Source: Pseudomonas flavescens
GTDB taxonomy: Bacteria; Pseudomonadota; Gammaproteobacteria; Pseudomonadales; Pseudomonadaceae
NCBI RefSeq assembly: GCF_013408425.1
Contig: NZ_JACBYV010000001.1
Span: 5,518,001-5,582,000 of the forward strand
Direction of reading: 5' to 3'
DNA: 64,000 nt
Translations under genes and position numbers: made by a program
In this document: positions 35,409 through 44,800 of the stretch, piece by piece
How positions within the stretch are numbered: position 1 is the stretch's first letter
Layout of the letters: every line of letters begins with the position of its first letter
Notes under the pieces: generated by a model
What the model was told of the DNA's origin: nothing
Database searches by the model: none
What the model saw: the letters and a program-made list of their open reading frames with translations, nothing else

Positions 35409-37019
35409 ATGAAATCGTTTCGCTCCACGCTGCTCTGCGGCGTGCTCGGTGCGCTGCTGTGTAGCGCTCCGCTGCTGACCGCCCAGGCCAAGACCCCGGA
35501 CGATCAACTGATCGTCGGCATGAGCATGGCCAACCTGTTTTCCATCGACCCGGCCAATGCGCCGGGGCTCGATGCCTCGGGCATCAACGCCAACCTGTAC
35601 GACACCCTGGTGTTGCGCAAGGACGGCAGCCCCGACGCGCACATCCCGCAATTGGCCGAGCGCTGGGACGTCAGCGAAGACGGTCGCCGACTGACCTTCC
35701 ACCTACGCGATGACGTGCGCTTCCATTCCGGCAATGCGCTGACCGCCGAGGACGTCGCCTGGTCGCTGTATCGGGTGCTGAAACTCAACTTCGGCCTGGC
35801 CACCACCTGGAAGGCCTACGGCTACACCCTGGACAACATTGGGCAACTGATCCGCGCCGAGAACGATTCGACGCTGGTCATCGAGCTGCCGCAGCCGACC
35901 GACCCGCTGCTGGTGATCGACACCCTGGCCACGTCGCCAAGCGCCGTGGTGCTGGATCGCAAGACCGTGCTCGAACATGAAAAGGACGGCGATCTGGGCG
36001 CTGCCTGGCTGGTCACCAACGAAGCGGGCAGCGGCCCGTTCACCCTCAGTTCCTGGCGTGCCAACGACACCCTGGTGATGACCGCGTTCGCCGATTACTG
36101 GGGCGGCGCCACCAAGCTCAAGCGCGTACTGATCCGCCATATCACCGAATCGCAATCGCTGCGCCTGATGCTCGAGCGCGGTGACCTGGACATGGGCTAC
36201 GGCATGGCCGCGTCCGACGTCCAGGCGCTGGCCGCCAAGGGCAACATGCAGATCCAGACGCTGCAGCGCGGCACCATGTACTACGTCGCCATGAGCATGA
36301 AGCAGGCGCCGTTCGACGACATCCGCGTGCGCAAGGCCGTGCGTTCGCTGATCGACTATCAGGGGCTGGACAAGGTGGTGATGCCTTATTACGGCAAGCT
36401 CAACCAGCAGCCCATGCAACTGGGGCTGACGGCGCGCCTGCCGGATCCTGGCTACACGCTCGACGTCGACGCCGCCAAGGCGCTGCTCGCCGAGGCCGGC
36501 CACCCGCAGGGGTTCAAGACCACCATCCGCACCCTGGCCGAGCCGCCGTTCGTCAACATCGCCTCGAACCTGCAGTCGACCCTGGCCCAGGCCGGCATCC
36601 AGGCGAGCATCGTCACCGGTACCGGTAATCAGGTGTACGGCGCCATGCGTGCGCGCAACTTCGAGATCATCGTGGCCCGCGGCGCCGAGCGTTATCCGCA
36701 TCCGTACTTCAGTCTGCGCACCTTCGTTTACAACCCGGACAACCGCGATGACGCCGGTATCGCCAACTTCCAGGGCTGGCGCGCTGCGTTTCAGGACGAC
36801 GAGCTCAACACGCTGATCGACAAGCTCGGCGTGGAGCGCGACGAAGCCGCCAAGCTGAGCATGTATCACCGCGTGCAGCAGCGCTACGACGAGCTGGCGG
36901 GGCCGATCATGATGATTTCGCAGATGACCGATCCGGTGGTCAGCGCGGCTGACGTCAAAGGATTCCAGGGTGCCGACGCCGAGGCGACGCGTTACCTGGG
37001 TGTGTACAAGCAGCGTTGA
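35409..37019 (+). CDS. ABC transporter binding protein, family 5, copy 2
   Basis: A 536-residue paralogue of the protein at 32642. The signal peptide ends ...LLTAQA before KTPDDQLIVGMSMANLFSID. Shared blocks include TESQSLRLM, RVRKAVRSLIDYQG and EPPFVNIASNLQSTLAQAGI. The two copies flank the DppB-type permease, suggesting a local duplication with the transporter core shared by two binding proteins, perhaps for related ligands. The start at ATG 35409 (MKSFRSTLLCG) follows ATAGGGAC. Confidence 0.9.
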   Translation: MKSFRSTLLCGVLGALLCSAPLLTAQAKTPDDQLIVGMSMANLFSIDPANAPGLDASGINANLYDTLVLRKDGSPDAHIPQLAERWDVSEDGRRLTFHLRDDVRFHSGNALTAEDVAWSLYRVLKLNFGLATTWKAYGYTLDNIGQLIRAENDSTLVIELPQPTDPLLVIDTLATSPSAVVLDRKTVLEHEKDGDLGAAWLVTNEAGSGPFTLSSWRANDTLVMTAFADYWGGATKLKRVLIRHITESQSLRLMLERGDLDMGYGMAASDVQALAAKGNMQIQTLQRGTMYYVAMSMKQAPFDDIRVRKAVRSLIDYQGLDKVVMPYYGKLNQQPMQLGLTARLPDPGYTLDVDAAKALLAEAGHPQGFKTTIRTLAEPPFVNIASNLQSTLAQAGIQASIVTGTGNQVYGAMRARNFEIIVARGAERYPHPYFSLRTFVYNPDNRDDAGIANFQGWRAAFQDDELNTLIDKLGVERDEAAKLSMYHRVQQRYDELAGPIMMISQMTDPVVSAADVKGFQGADAEATRYLGVYKQR

Positions 37020-37077
37020 GTGATCGGGCGCGGCAGCGTGCCCGTTACCGACCCGAACCGAGTTCCGGAGGCATACG

Positions 37078-37992
37078 ATGATTGCCAACATCTCTTCATC
37101 TTCATCCATCAAGCGCACGGGCGAACAGACGCCAGTCTCGGCGTTCCAGGCGTTCTGCCACAGCAGCGTGCGTGTGATACAGCACCTGCTGCGCAACCCC
37201 ATGACGCTGATGGGTTCCAGCGTGGTCATGCTGCTGATCCTGGTGGCCGCCTTCGCGCCGTGGATCGCCACCCACGACCCGATCGTGCAGAACCTCGGCA
37301 ACGCCCTGAAGGCGCCGAGCGCCGCGCACTGGTTCGGCACCGACGAGTACGGCCGCGACGTGTTCAGCCGGCTGGTCTACGGCTCGCGCATCACCCTGTA
37401 CATCATCGGTCTGGTGACCATCATCGTCGGCCCCATCGGCTTGCTGGTCGGCACCATTTCCGGCTACTTCGGTGGCTTCGTGGATGCGTTGTTCATGCGC
37501 ATCACCGACATCTTCATCTCGTTCCCCAGCCTGGTGCTGGCGCTGGCCTTCATCGCTGCACTGGGCCCAGGCCTGGAGCATGCGGTCATCGCCATCGCGC
37601 TGACTTCCTGGCCGCCCATCGCGCGCCTGGCCCGGGCGGAAACCCTGTCGCTGCGCAACGCCGATTTCGTGGTCGCGGTACAGCTGCAGGGCGCCTCGTC
37701 GTCACGCATCATCTTTCGCCACATCATGCCCATGTGCATGTCGTCGGTGATCATCCGCCTGACCATGAACATGGCCAGCATCATTCTCACCGCCGCCGCG
37801 CTGGGCTTCCTCGGCCTTGGTGCCCAGGCACCGCTGCCGGAGTGGGGCGCGATGATTTCCACCGGGCGTCGCTACATGCTCGAGTGCTGGTGGCTGGTAG
37901 CCGTGCCGGGGGCGACCATCATGCTGGTCAGCCTGGCGTTCAATCTGTTGGGGGACGGTCTGCGCGACGTTCTCGATCCGCGCAGCGAATAA
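37078..37992 (+). CDS. ABC transporter permease, DppC type
   Basis: A 304-residue permease. The DppC N-terminal domain includes the GTDEYGRDVFSRLVYGSRITL motif (~residues 82-102); the EAA loop QGASSSRIIFRHIMPMCMSS lies at ~203-222. The last segment LGDGLRDVLDPRSE is typical of DppC/OppC. GGAGG precedes the ATG, and the next gene starts ten bases after the stop. Confidence 0.94.
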   Translation: MIANISSSSSIKRTGEQTPVSAFQAFCHSSVRVIQHLLRNPMTLMGSSVVMLLILVAAFAPWIATHDPIVQNLGNALKAPSAAHWFGTDEYGRDVFSRLVYGSRITLYIIGLVTIIVGPIGLLVGTISGYFGGFVDALFMRITDIFISFPSLVLALAFIAALGPGLEHAVIAIALTSWPPIARLARAETLSLRNADFVVAVQLQGASSSRIIFRHIMPMCMSSVIIRLTMNMASIILTAAALGFLGLGAQAPLPEWGAMISTGRRYMLECWWLVAVPGATIMLVSLAFNLLGDGLRDVLDPRSE

Positions 37993-38001
37993 GGAGGCCC
38001 C

Positions 38002-38841
38002 ATGTCCGCTATCAAACTGGAAGTAAACGACCTCTGCGTACGCTTCACCAGCGGCCGCAAGGAGGTCGACGCGGTTCGCAACGTGTCCTTCAGCCTGGGC
38101 CGCGAAAAGCTGGCCATCGTCGGTGAGTCCGGCTCTGGCAAGTCCACCGTGGGGCGCAGCCTGTTGCGCCTGCATCCGGCCAGCGCGCGTATCACCGCGA
38201 AGACCATGACGCTCGGCGAGGTCGACCTGCTCGGTGCCAGCGAAAAGCAGATTCAGGCGATTCGCGGCAAGCGCATCTCGATGATCATGCAAGACCCCAA
38301 GTACTCGCTGAACCCCGTGGTGCGTGTCGGCGAGCAGATCGCCGAAGCTTACCTGGCGCATCACCGCGCCAGCCGCGCCGACGCCCGCGAGCGGGTGCTG
38401 GACATGCTCGACAAGGTGCACATCCGTGATCCCAAACGGGTCTACGGCCTCTACCCGCACGAAGTCTCCGGCGGCATGGCGCAGCGCATCATGATCGCCA
38501 TGATGGTGATCACCGACCCGGAAATCATCGTCGCCGACGAGCCCACCTCGGCGCTGGACGTCTCGGTTCGCCGCCAGGTGCTCAGCGTGCTCGATGAACT
38601 GGTCGGGCAGCGTGATCTGGGCCTGATCCTGATCAGCCACGATCTCAACATGGTGCGCAGTTTCTGCGATCGGGTGCTGGTGATGTACGCCGGCCGCGTG
38701 GTCGAGGCACTCGATGCCGCCGACCTGGACAACGCCAAGCATCCCTACACCCAGGGCCTGCTGGCCGCTTTGCCGAACATCGACCGACCTCGTCCGCGCC
38801 TGCCCAACCTGCAGCGCGATCCCCTCTGGCTGACCCATTGA
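38002..38841 (+). CDS. ABC transporter ATPase, DppD type
   Basis: A 279-residue ATPase: Walker A GESGSGKS (~residues 39-46), Q-loop [11 protein letters not shown], signature [14 protein letters not shown] (~155-168) and Walker [13 protein letters not shown]. The C-terminus is shorter than in classic DppD (~320 residues) and ends soon after [13 protein letters not shown], so the cysteine-rich iron-sulfur-like tail is missing. AAGGAGG precedes the ATG. Confidence 0.93.
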   Translation: MSAIKLEVNDLCVRFTSGRKEVDAVRNVSFSLGREKLAIVGESGSGKSTVGRSLLRLHPASARITAKTMTLGEVDLLGASEKQIQAIRGKRISMIMQDPKYSLNPVVRVGEQIAEAYLAHHRASRADARERVLDMLDKVHIRDPKRVYGLYPHEVSGGMAQRIMIAMMVITDPEIIVADEPTSALDVSVRRQVLSVLDELVGQRDLGLILISHDLNMVRSFCDRVLVMYAGRVVEALDAADLDNAKHPYTQGLLAALPNIDRPRPRLPNLQRDPLWLTH

Positions 38842-38851
38842 GTACGCACCC

Positions 38852-39616
38852 ATGGCCATGATCGAAGTGGATTCACTCAATCTCAGTTTCGGCGTCAGTG
38901 CGGCGCGCAATCAGGTGCTCTACGACGTTGCCCTGCGCGTCGAAGAGGGCGAATCGTTTGGCCTGGTCGGCGAGTCCGGCTCGGGCAAGACCACGGTGCT
39001 GCGCTGCCTGGCCGGGCAGTACCGACATTGGGAAGGGCACCTGAGCGTTGCTGGTCGGGGCCTGCGCCACAAGCTGGATCTGGCGCACTTTCGCCAGGTG
39101 CAAATGGTCTTCCAGGACCCCTACGGCTCGCTGCACCCGCGCCACACCATCGACTCGGCACTGAGCGAGCCGCTCAGCGTGCACGGCATCGGTGATCGGG
39201 GGGACCGGGTCACCTCGATCCTCAACAAGGTCGGCCTCAACGACAGCTTCCGCTATCGCTACCCCCACCAGTTGTCCGGTGGCCAGCGGCAGCGGGTGGC
39301 CATCGCCCGGGCGCTGATCCTAGAGCCGCGGGTGCTGTTGCTCGACGAGCCGACCTCGGCGCTCGACGTGTCGGTGCAGGCGGAGATCCTCAACCTGCTC
39401 TCCGACCTGCGCGAGCAGGAAGGCCTGACCTACCTGCTGGTGACCCATGACCTGGGCGTGGTCGCCCACCTCTGTGACCGGGTTGCCGTGATGCAGCACG
39501 GGCGCATCGTGGAAACACTCGACACCGGCTTGCTGGCGCAGAACCGTGCTGAGCACGCCTACACCCAACTGCTGGTCGATGCCAGCCGTGACATCGGTGC
39601 CGTTGCACCGCCTTGA
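38852..39616 (+). CDS. ABC transporter ATPase, DppF type
   Basis: A 254-residue ATPase: Walker A GESGSGKT, Q-loop VFQDPYGSLHPRHT, signature LSGGQRQRVAIARAL and Walker [13 protein letters not shown]. It completes the two-ATPase set of a Dpp-type importer. It is about 60-70 residues shorter than typical DppF, ending at HAYTQLLVDASRD. Starts at 38852 or 38858 (ATGGCCATG) are both possible. The 235-base gap that follows (39617-39851) holds no clear promoter or terminator. Confidence 0.93.
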   Translation: MAMIEVDSLNLSFGVSAARNQVLYDVALRVEEGESFGLVGESGSGKTTVLRCLAGQYRHWEGHLSVAGRGLRHKLDLAHFRQVQMVFQDPYGSLHPRHTIDSALSEPLSVHGIGDRGDRVTSILNKVGLNDSFRYRYPHQLSGGQRQRVAIARALILEPRVLLLDEPTSALDVSVQAEILNLLSDLREQEGLTYLLVTHDLGVVAHLCDRVAVMQHGRIVETLDTGLLAQNRAEHAYTQLLVDASRDIGAVAPP

Positions 39617-39851
39617 CAGCATAACCCGCAGGCCTCGGGGGCCCGCCAGCACCTGAGCGCTCTGCACCGCGCATTAGCGCGAGTTCCCCTGCCGATTTTC
39701 CAACACGGGCTTGCAGGCCCGCGGCACGGACTCGCCTGCGCGATGGCCCACACAGCGATTCGAACATGCGGACAAAGCGCTGCAGGGCGGCGCTTTGCCT
39801 GAAAACCGGGCAACACACACTCAACCCATAGAAAACAACAAGAAGATCATC

Positions 39852-40586
39852 ATGACCAAGAAAACTCTCACACTGCGTCTACTCGTTTGCCTGCTGTCCA
39901 CTGCCGCTGCGGGCAGTGCATTGGCCGACAGTGCCTCGATCAACTATCGCCACCAGTTTCTCGACGACGACAGCATGCACGCCGACCGGGTCAAACTGTC
40001 CTACCGCATGGACAATGGCTGGGGATTCGAAGGCGAGCTGAAGTACCGCACCGCCGGGGACCGCAAGGACGTCGCTTTCGACAACACCGTGTCGAGCGGC
40101 CACGAACTGACCACCAGCTACCAGTACAAGTACAGCGCGGTGTCGACCTGGCAACCGGCGATCCAGCTGGACAGCAACGAGAACGGCACGACCTACAAGT
40201 TCGGCCTCAAGTACACCCGCAAGCTGAGTGACCAGTTCTATGTCGCCGCCCGCTACCGCTTCGATGCGCTGAAGCTGAACCGCGACCGGATCGATGAAGA
40301 TGTCCCGGATCGCGGCTCCGACAACCGCAATACCCAGCGCTACGAGGGCTGGATCGGCTACACCCCGGCCGGCAAGCTGTCCTACGAGTACCAGTACATC
40401 TACTTCGATACCGACTACATCCGTTACGACAACAAGAAGAGCGACTACGAGCAGAACCTGATCGTCAAATACAAGCTGGACAAGTCCTGGGCGCCCTTCA
40501 TCGAAATCGGTGACGTACGCGTGAGCCCCACCGAGGATGATCGCCAGATGCGCTGGCGCATCGGGGTTCAGTACAACTTCATGTAA
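39852..40586 (+). CDS. KdgM-family oligosaccharide-type outer-membrane porin
   Basis: A 244-residue small beta-barrel protein. The signal peptide ends ...GSALA before DSASINYRHQFLDDD. Alternating aromatic/charged strands such as KYRTAGDRKDV, SYQYKYSAVSTWQPAIQ, YVAARYRFDALKLNRDR and the final RWRIGVQYNFM fit the KdgM family, whose type member admits oligogalacturonates. The Y-N-F-M end lacks the usual terminal Phe by one residue. Its place after the ABC genes suggests it is the outer-membrane entry of this uptake system. Confidence 0.82.
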   Translation: MTKKTLTLRLLVCLLSTAAAGSALADSASINYRHQFLDDDSMHADRVKLSYRMDNGWGFEGELKYRTAGDRKDVAFDNTVSSGHELTTSYQYKYSAVSTWQPAIQLDSNENGTTYKFGLKYTRKLSDQFYVAARYRFDALKLNRDRIDEDVPDRGSDNRNTQRYEGWIGYTPAGKLSYEYQYIYFDTDYIRYDNKKSDYEQNLIVKYKLDKSWAPFIEIGDVRVSPTEDDRQMRWRIGVQYNFM

Positions 40587-40675
40587 TCAAGAGCGCACGC
40601 AGGTGCCAATAACGGACGCCCGAGGGCTCGACATCGCAAGGTGAAGAGTCCGCAGGCGTCCGTTTCGTTCGCCAG

Positions 40676-40706
40676 TGTAGGAGCCCGCTTGCGGGCGAGG
40701 CGATGG
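40676..40706. repeat. REP element
   Basis: GTGTAGGAGCCCGCTTGCGGGCGAGGCGATGG (in two pieces, GTGTAGGAGCCCGC and TTGCGGGCGAGGCG) is the common Pseudomonas REP type: a GAGCCCGC-TT-GCGGGC hairpin with a GTAGGAG head. It lies between the convergent porin and GntR genes. Confidence 0.75.
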
Positions 40707-40805
40707 TGGCCGCGCCCTGCTATCGAGGTTGCCGGTTTATTCGCCGTGGGGTGCGGCGCCTTGATTCAGCGGCCGGCCGCCGTTTTGTACAGCAGTCGCG
40801 GCGCA

Positions 40806-41552
40806 TCAGCCCCGACGCTGAGCCTTGAGCAGGCGCTCACGGCTGTTGATCAGGTGCAATTGCATGGCGGCTCGCGCGCAGTCGACATCGCCACGGGCGA
40901 TGGACTCGTAGATCATCTCGTGCTCGAGGCTGAGGTTTTCCTTGTAGGCCTCGCCGTCCTCGTGTGCCTTGTAGGCCGAGTTGAACTTGTTGCGCGGGAT
41001 CTGCTTGGCACCCAGGTGCTTCATGATGTCGAGCAGGTGAGCGTTCTGCGCTGCCTTGGCGATCTTGATATGGAACTGGAAGTCCGCACTGATCGGCAGG
41101 CCGGCTGGCAACTGTACGGCGCCCTGCTGCAGGGCATCCAGCGCAACGCGGATCTCCTTCAGTGATTCGGGTGTGCGCCGTTGTGCTGCCAGGCCCACGG
41201 TAGCCACCTCCAGGCTCATGCGCAGTTCCAGCAGTTCCAGCACATCCTGCGCGGTGCTGATGGTCGCCGGCCCAAGCTGCAGCTCCGGTGCTGCAGGCAT
41301 GTCGCACACGAAAGTTCCGACACCCCGGCGCGTCTCCACCAGGCCCGCCACCTGCAGGCGTGACAGCGCGTCACGCACCACCGTCCGGCTCACTCCCTCG
41401 GCCCTCATGATATCCAGCTCGGCCGGCAGCTTCTCGCCACGCTTGAGCGTGCCGTCACGCATGTGCTGGGAAATCTTCGCCACCAGGTCTTCAGCCAGGC
41501 GGCTACGCTGCTTGCGCGGTGGAAGCGTCCAAATCGGGTTGTCCTGCATCAT
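40806..41552 (-). CDS. FCD-class GntR transcription regulator
   Basis: A 248-residue regulator. The winged helix spans ~residues 18-85 (RLAEDLVAKISQHMRDG...RGEKLPAELDIMRAEGVSRTVVRDALSRLQ), and the all-helical FCD ligand-binding domain covers ~100-240, with metal-type residues such as the HIKIA His and NSYEHEMIYESIARGD-like block (here LSLEHEMIYESI). FCD regulators commonly sense sugar acids or other carboxylates. It converges on the uptake cluster, so it is the prime candidate for its repressor. The gap 41553-41831 shows nothing clear. Confidence 0.88.
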   Translation of the reverse strand: MMQDNPIWTLPPRKQRSRLAEDLVAKISQHMRDGTLKRGEKLPAELDIMRAEGVSRTVVRDALSRLQVAGLVETRRGVGTFVCDMPAAPELQLGPATISTAQDVLELLELRMSLEVATVGLAAQRRTPESLKEIRVALDALQQGAVQLPAGLPISADFQFHIKIAKAAQNAHLLDIMKHLGAKQIPRNKFNSAYKAHEDGEAYKENLSLEHEMIYESIARGDVDCARAAMQLHLINSRERLLKAQRRG

Positions 41553-41831
41553 CGATCCGTTGTTGTTTCGTTATCGGCATACGACCCCAATACTGGCGAT
41601 TTGGTCGCATCGAATGACAGAGGGAGATAGTAGCAGCAGCGGGGGAGGTGTGGTTGACGATGGACGATCGTGTTGTGAAGGCAGCCCGCAAGGTGCCTCA
41701 GTTGCGCACACAACGGCCACGTCATTTGCAGGCGGCTGATCACTGCATGGACTGTTGGTCGTCACCCTGATCCGTACGGGCAGATTGCGTGACTCACCCG
41801 ATACGCATGCCTGGCAATTTACCGACGTACT

Positions 41832-44800
41832 TCATTCCCTTTCCTCGACACGGCGCCAACTCTGCCGGCCAATGCTCGAGGGATCCGGGTAGACCGTGAT
41901 GCACTCCTGCCCAGTGCAGTACTGGTAACTGTTGTCAGGATTCTGCGCAAGGGTGCCACCCCCTTCGCCATCCTGACGAACCGCCGAAACGATGGAGGTG
42001 CCGGTGCCGCTGTTGAGGCTCGACGGGGTGTAGTTGAATGCGCGTTGGGAGGTTCTGCCCCCGGTGAACGGGTTGATGGCGTAGGTCCAACTGCTGGCGC
42101 CGTCACCGCAAGGGTCGCTGTTCGGCGTCAGTGACTGGAAGAACAGGGTGCGACCGAGCTGCGACATGTTCTCCACCACCATCTCGCCATCGCTCTGCAC
42201 CAGATTCAGGTACCAGCCGTTTTGTGCCGGCAGTGTCGAGCCGCCAGAGGTGCTGGCCTGCCAGCGGACGCTGTTGTTACTGATCACCCGGGCCTGACGG
42301 TTTGCGCCGTCGGTGGTCGTTGCCGTAACCGTGTTGGTAATGCTCTGTTGCTGCAGGTTGTTGCGGTTGATGGACGGGTTGTTCGCCACTTCACCGAGGG
42401 TCTGCTTGTCCCAGATTCCGTAGACGCTCTGCGGCATGCTCTTGTCTCCGTCCTTGTCGTCACTGTCGAAGAAGCGGCCGGTGCCGAACACCACCATATA
42501 GCCGGTACCGGTTGGGTGAGCGACCAGGCTTGGCGCCGAGGTGATCGGCTGGCGTTGCGTGCCGGCATTGTCCGCACTCGCCTTGAACAATGGGTTGCCG
42601 CCGAAGCCAACCTTGAATTCGCTGGCTGCTGCAGCTGCGTCATCAGCGGTTGTGAAGGGGCTTGTGTTGTTGCGATTGCTGCGCAGCAGATCGAAGCGCC
42701 ACATGTTGCCCTGCAGGTCGCCAGCATAGGCGTAGTCGGCGACCCCATCCGCATTGTAGTCAGCCAGCTTGGGCGTCGAGAGGCCATTGGCTATACCACT
42801 GGTGCCCTGTACCTCCAGGCTCCTGAGCACCGTACCCTGCATGGCGTCGAGAACGAACAGCGCTGCCTTGCCGTTGGTGTTGCCCGCGCTTTCGTAGCCG
42901 TTGCCGAACACCACCGCCCATTTGCCGTTGTGCAGACGGGCAATGGTCGGTTGGGAAAAGCTGTAGCCCATTTTCACGGCGTTGGCGGCTGTGATGCTGT
43001 TCTCGTCGAATTGCCAGAGCAGTTTTTCACTGCCTGGCGTGGTGACGTCCAGTGCGAAGATGGATTTTCCTCCGCCCTTCAATGTGCCGACCAGAATGGT
43101 CCGCCATTGCCTGGTGGTGCCGTCGTATACGTCAGCGACCACTGGCGAGCCGTCTACGTAGAATTCGTGGGAGTAATTGGAACCGGTCAACTTGTTCAGT
43201 TTCGGGAATACCGAGGACGGGATGAAGGCGAACTCCTCGACACCCGTCAGGGCATTGAAACCGTGCAACATCCCTGCGTTGCCGCCTACGTAGATGCGAG
43301 GTGTGCGATTGGCGATGCTGGCCTTGAAGGTGGTGTAGGCCGTATTGCCCTCCAGGCGATTGGAGAATTGCTCCAGATAACGAGCGCCCGAGACCACGGC
43401 TGGGCTGGAGGAGTAGAAGTCGCCCAGCAGTCCGCTACGGCGGCGGAACGTGGTGCCTTCTCCCGTTCGGTTGCCACGCAGGTAGTCGACCCGCGAGGCA
43501 GCCAGGGTATCCGTCAGGCCGTTTTCCGGGTTTCTTGTCAGATAGGCGAGCAGGGTACTGCCTGAATACAGGCTGAGTGCCGCATTGGTGGCATTGAAAT
43601 CCTGCAGACCGCTCGTGTTGATCGACGCTGGGCTGGCGATTTTTATCCTGCGTTGGGACCATGCCGGTACCTTGGTTTTCGCGCTCCAGACTTCGACGGT
43701 GTCGATGGTATTGGTCACCGAATTCCAGCGTTTCTCGAAGCGTTTCACATCGCCTGACCAGTTGTCATCGCTGGCGTAGGAGGTTTGATAGGACACGGTT
43801 TGTGTGCTGCTTTCATCCGAGCTGACCTGTCCCGAATTGATGGCGGGACGGGCTGCACTGGATTTACGGTCGGCAATGCGCGAAAGAATGTCCGCGAAGG
43901 CCTGAACCATGGCATCGGGGCTGTCCACGCTGAAGAATTCGCCCCGTGAATTGATCGCGGCATGCCACAGATCGTAGACGTTGGCGTCCGTGGCGTTGGC
44001 CGCTGCAGCTGGCCAGGCCGTACCCGCTGCCAACGCGGCATATCCGCTGCCGGCAAATGTACTGCCCCCCCAGGGGATGTTGCTCTGCGTCAGTGATTGG
44101 GTCAGCCCCAGGCCCATGGTGAAGTTGGTCATATGTTGCCAGGTCGCCGGATCGTTACGCGGGTCCCAGTAGTCGGTGGTGGTATCACCCGTCTTGTAGG
44201 GGATGTAGGCCGTGATGTCGTTGCTCAGATTGGGGTTCAGGTCGCTTGCCCAATAATGCATCGCCAGGTCGGCCAGCGTGTTGGCGGTACTGTCGTAGTA
44301 GGGCGCACGCTGAGTGAATGCCCTGCCATCGGGGAGCGTGAAGGTCGCCGCATCATGGCGGAAGTTACTGGGCGCACTGGCCGCTTCGTTCCATTGCCCA
44401 TCGGTCATCATGATGTGATAGCTGGCGCGACAGGCGTAAGTGTTCTGGGTGGTGTTGGTGCCGGCGGCATTGGGAAATGCCTGCCAGGGAGTGGTCGTTC
44501 TGTAGAACTCGCCAGCCCGTTTCATCGCCGCCGGAAGGTAGGTGCTTTGATCGAAGGCGATGTTTTGCAGCCAGGCGTATAGCTGACCCTTGTGTGCGGG
44601 TGTATATGCCTTGAAGGCGTTGTTTCTGCAGTAGGTGGTATCGCTGCCGTCGAACGTGGTGCAGCGGCCCAGACCCTGCCAGCTCAGTCGCACGGATGGC
44701 GAGAGATTGTAGAACGCCAGAGCTGCTGCAGAGATGGTCGAAAGTGCACGATTGCGATAGAAGGAGTACCAGTTCGCGAAGTTCGCCTGCTCACCGCTAA

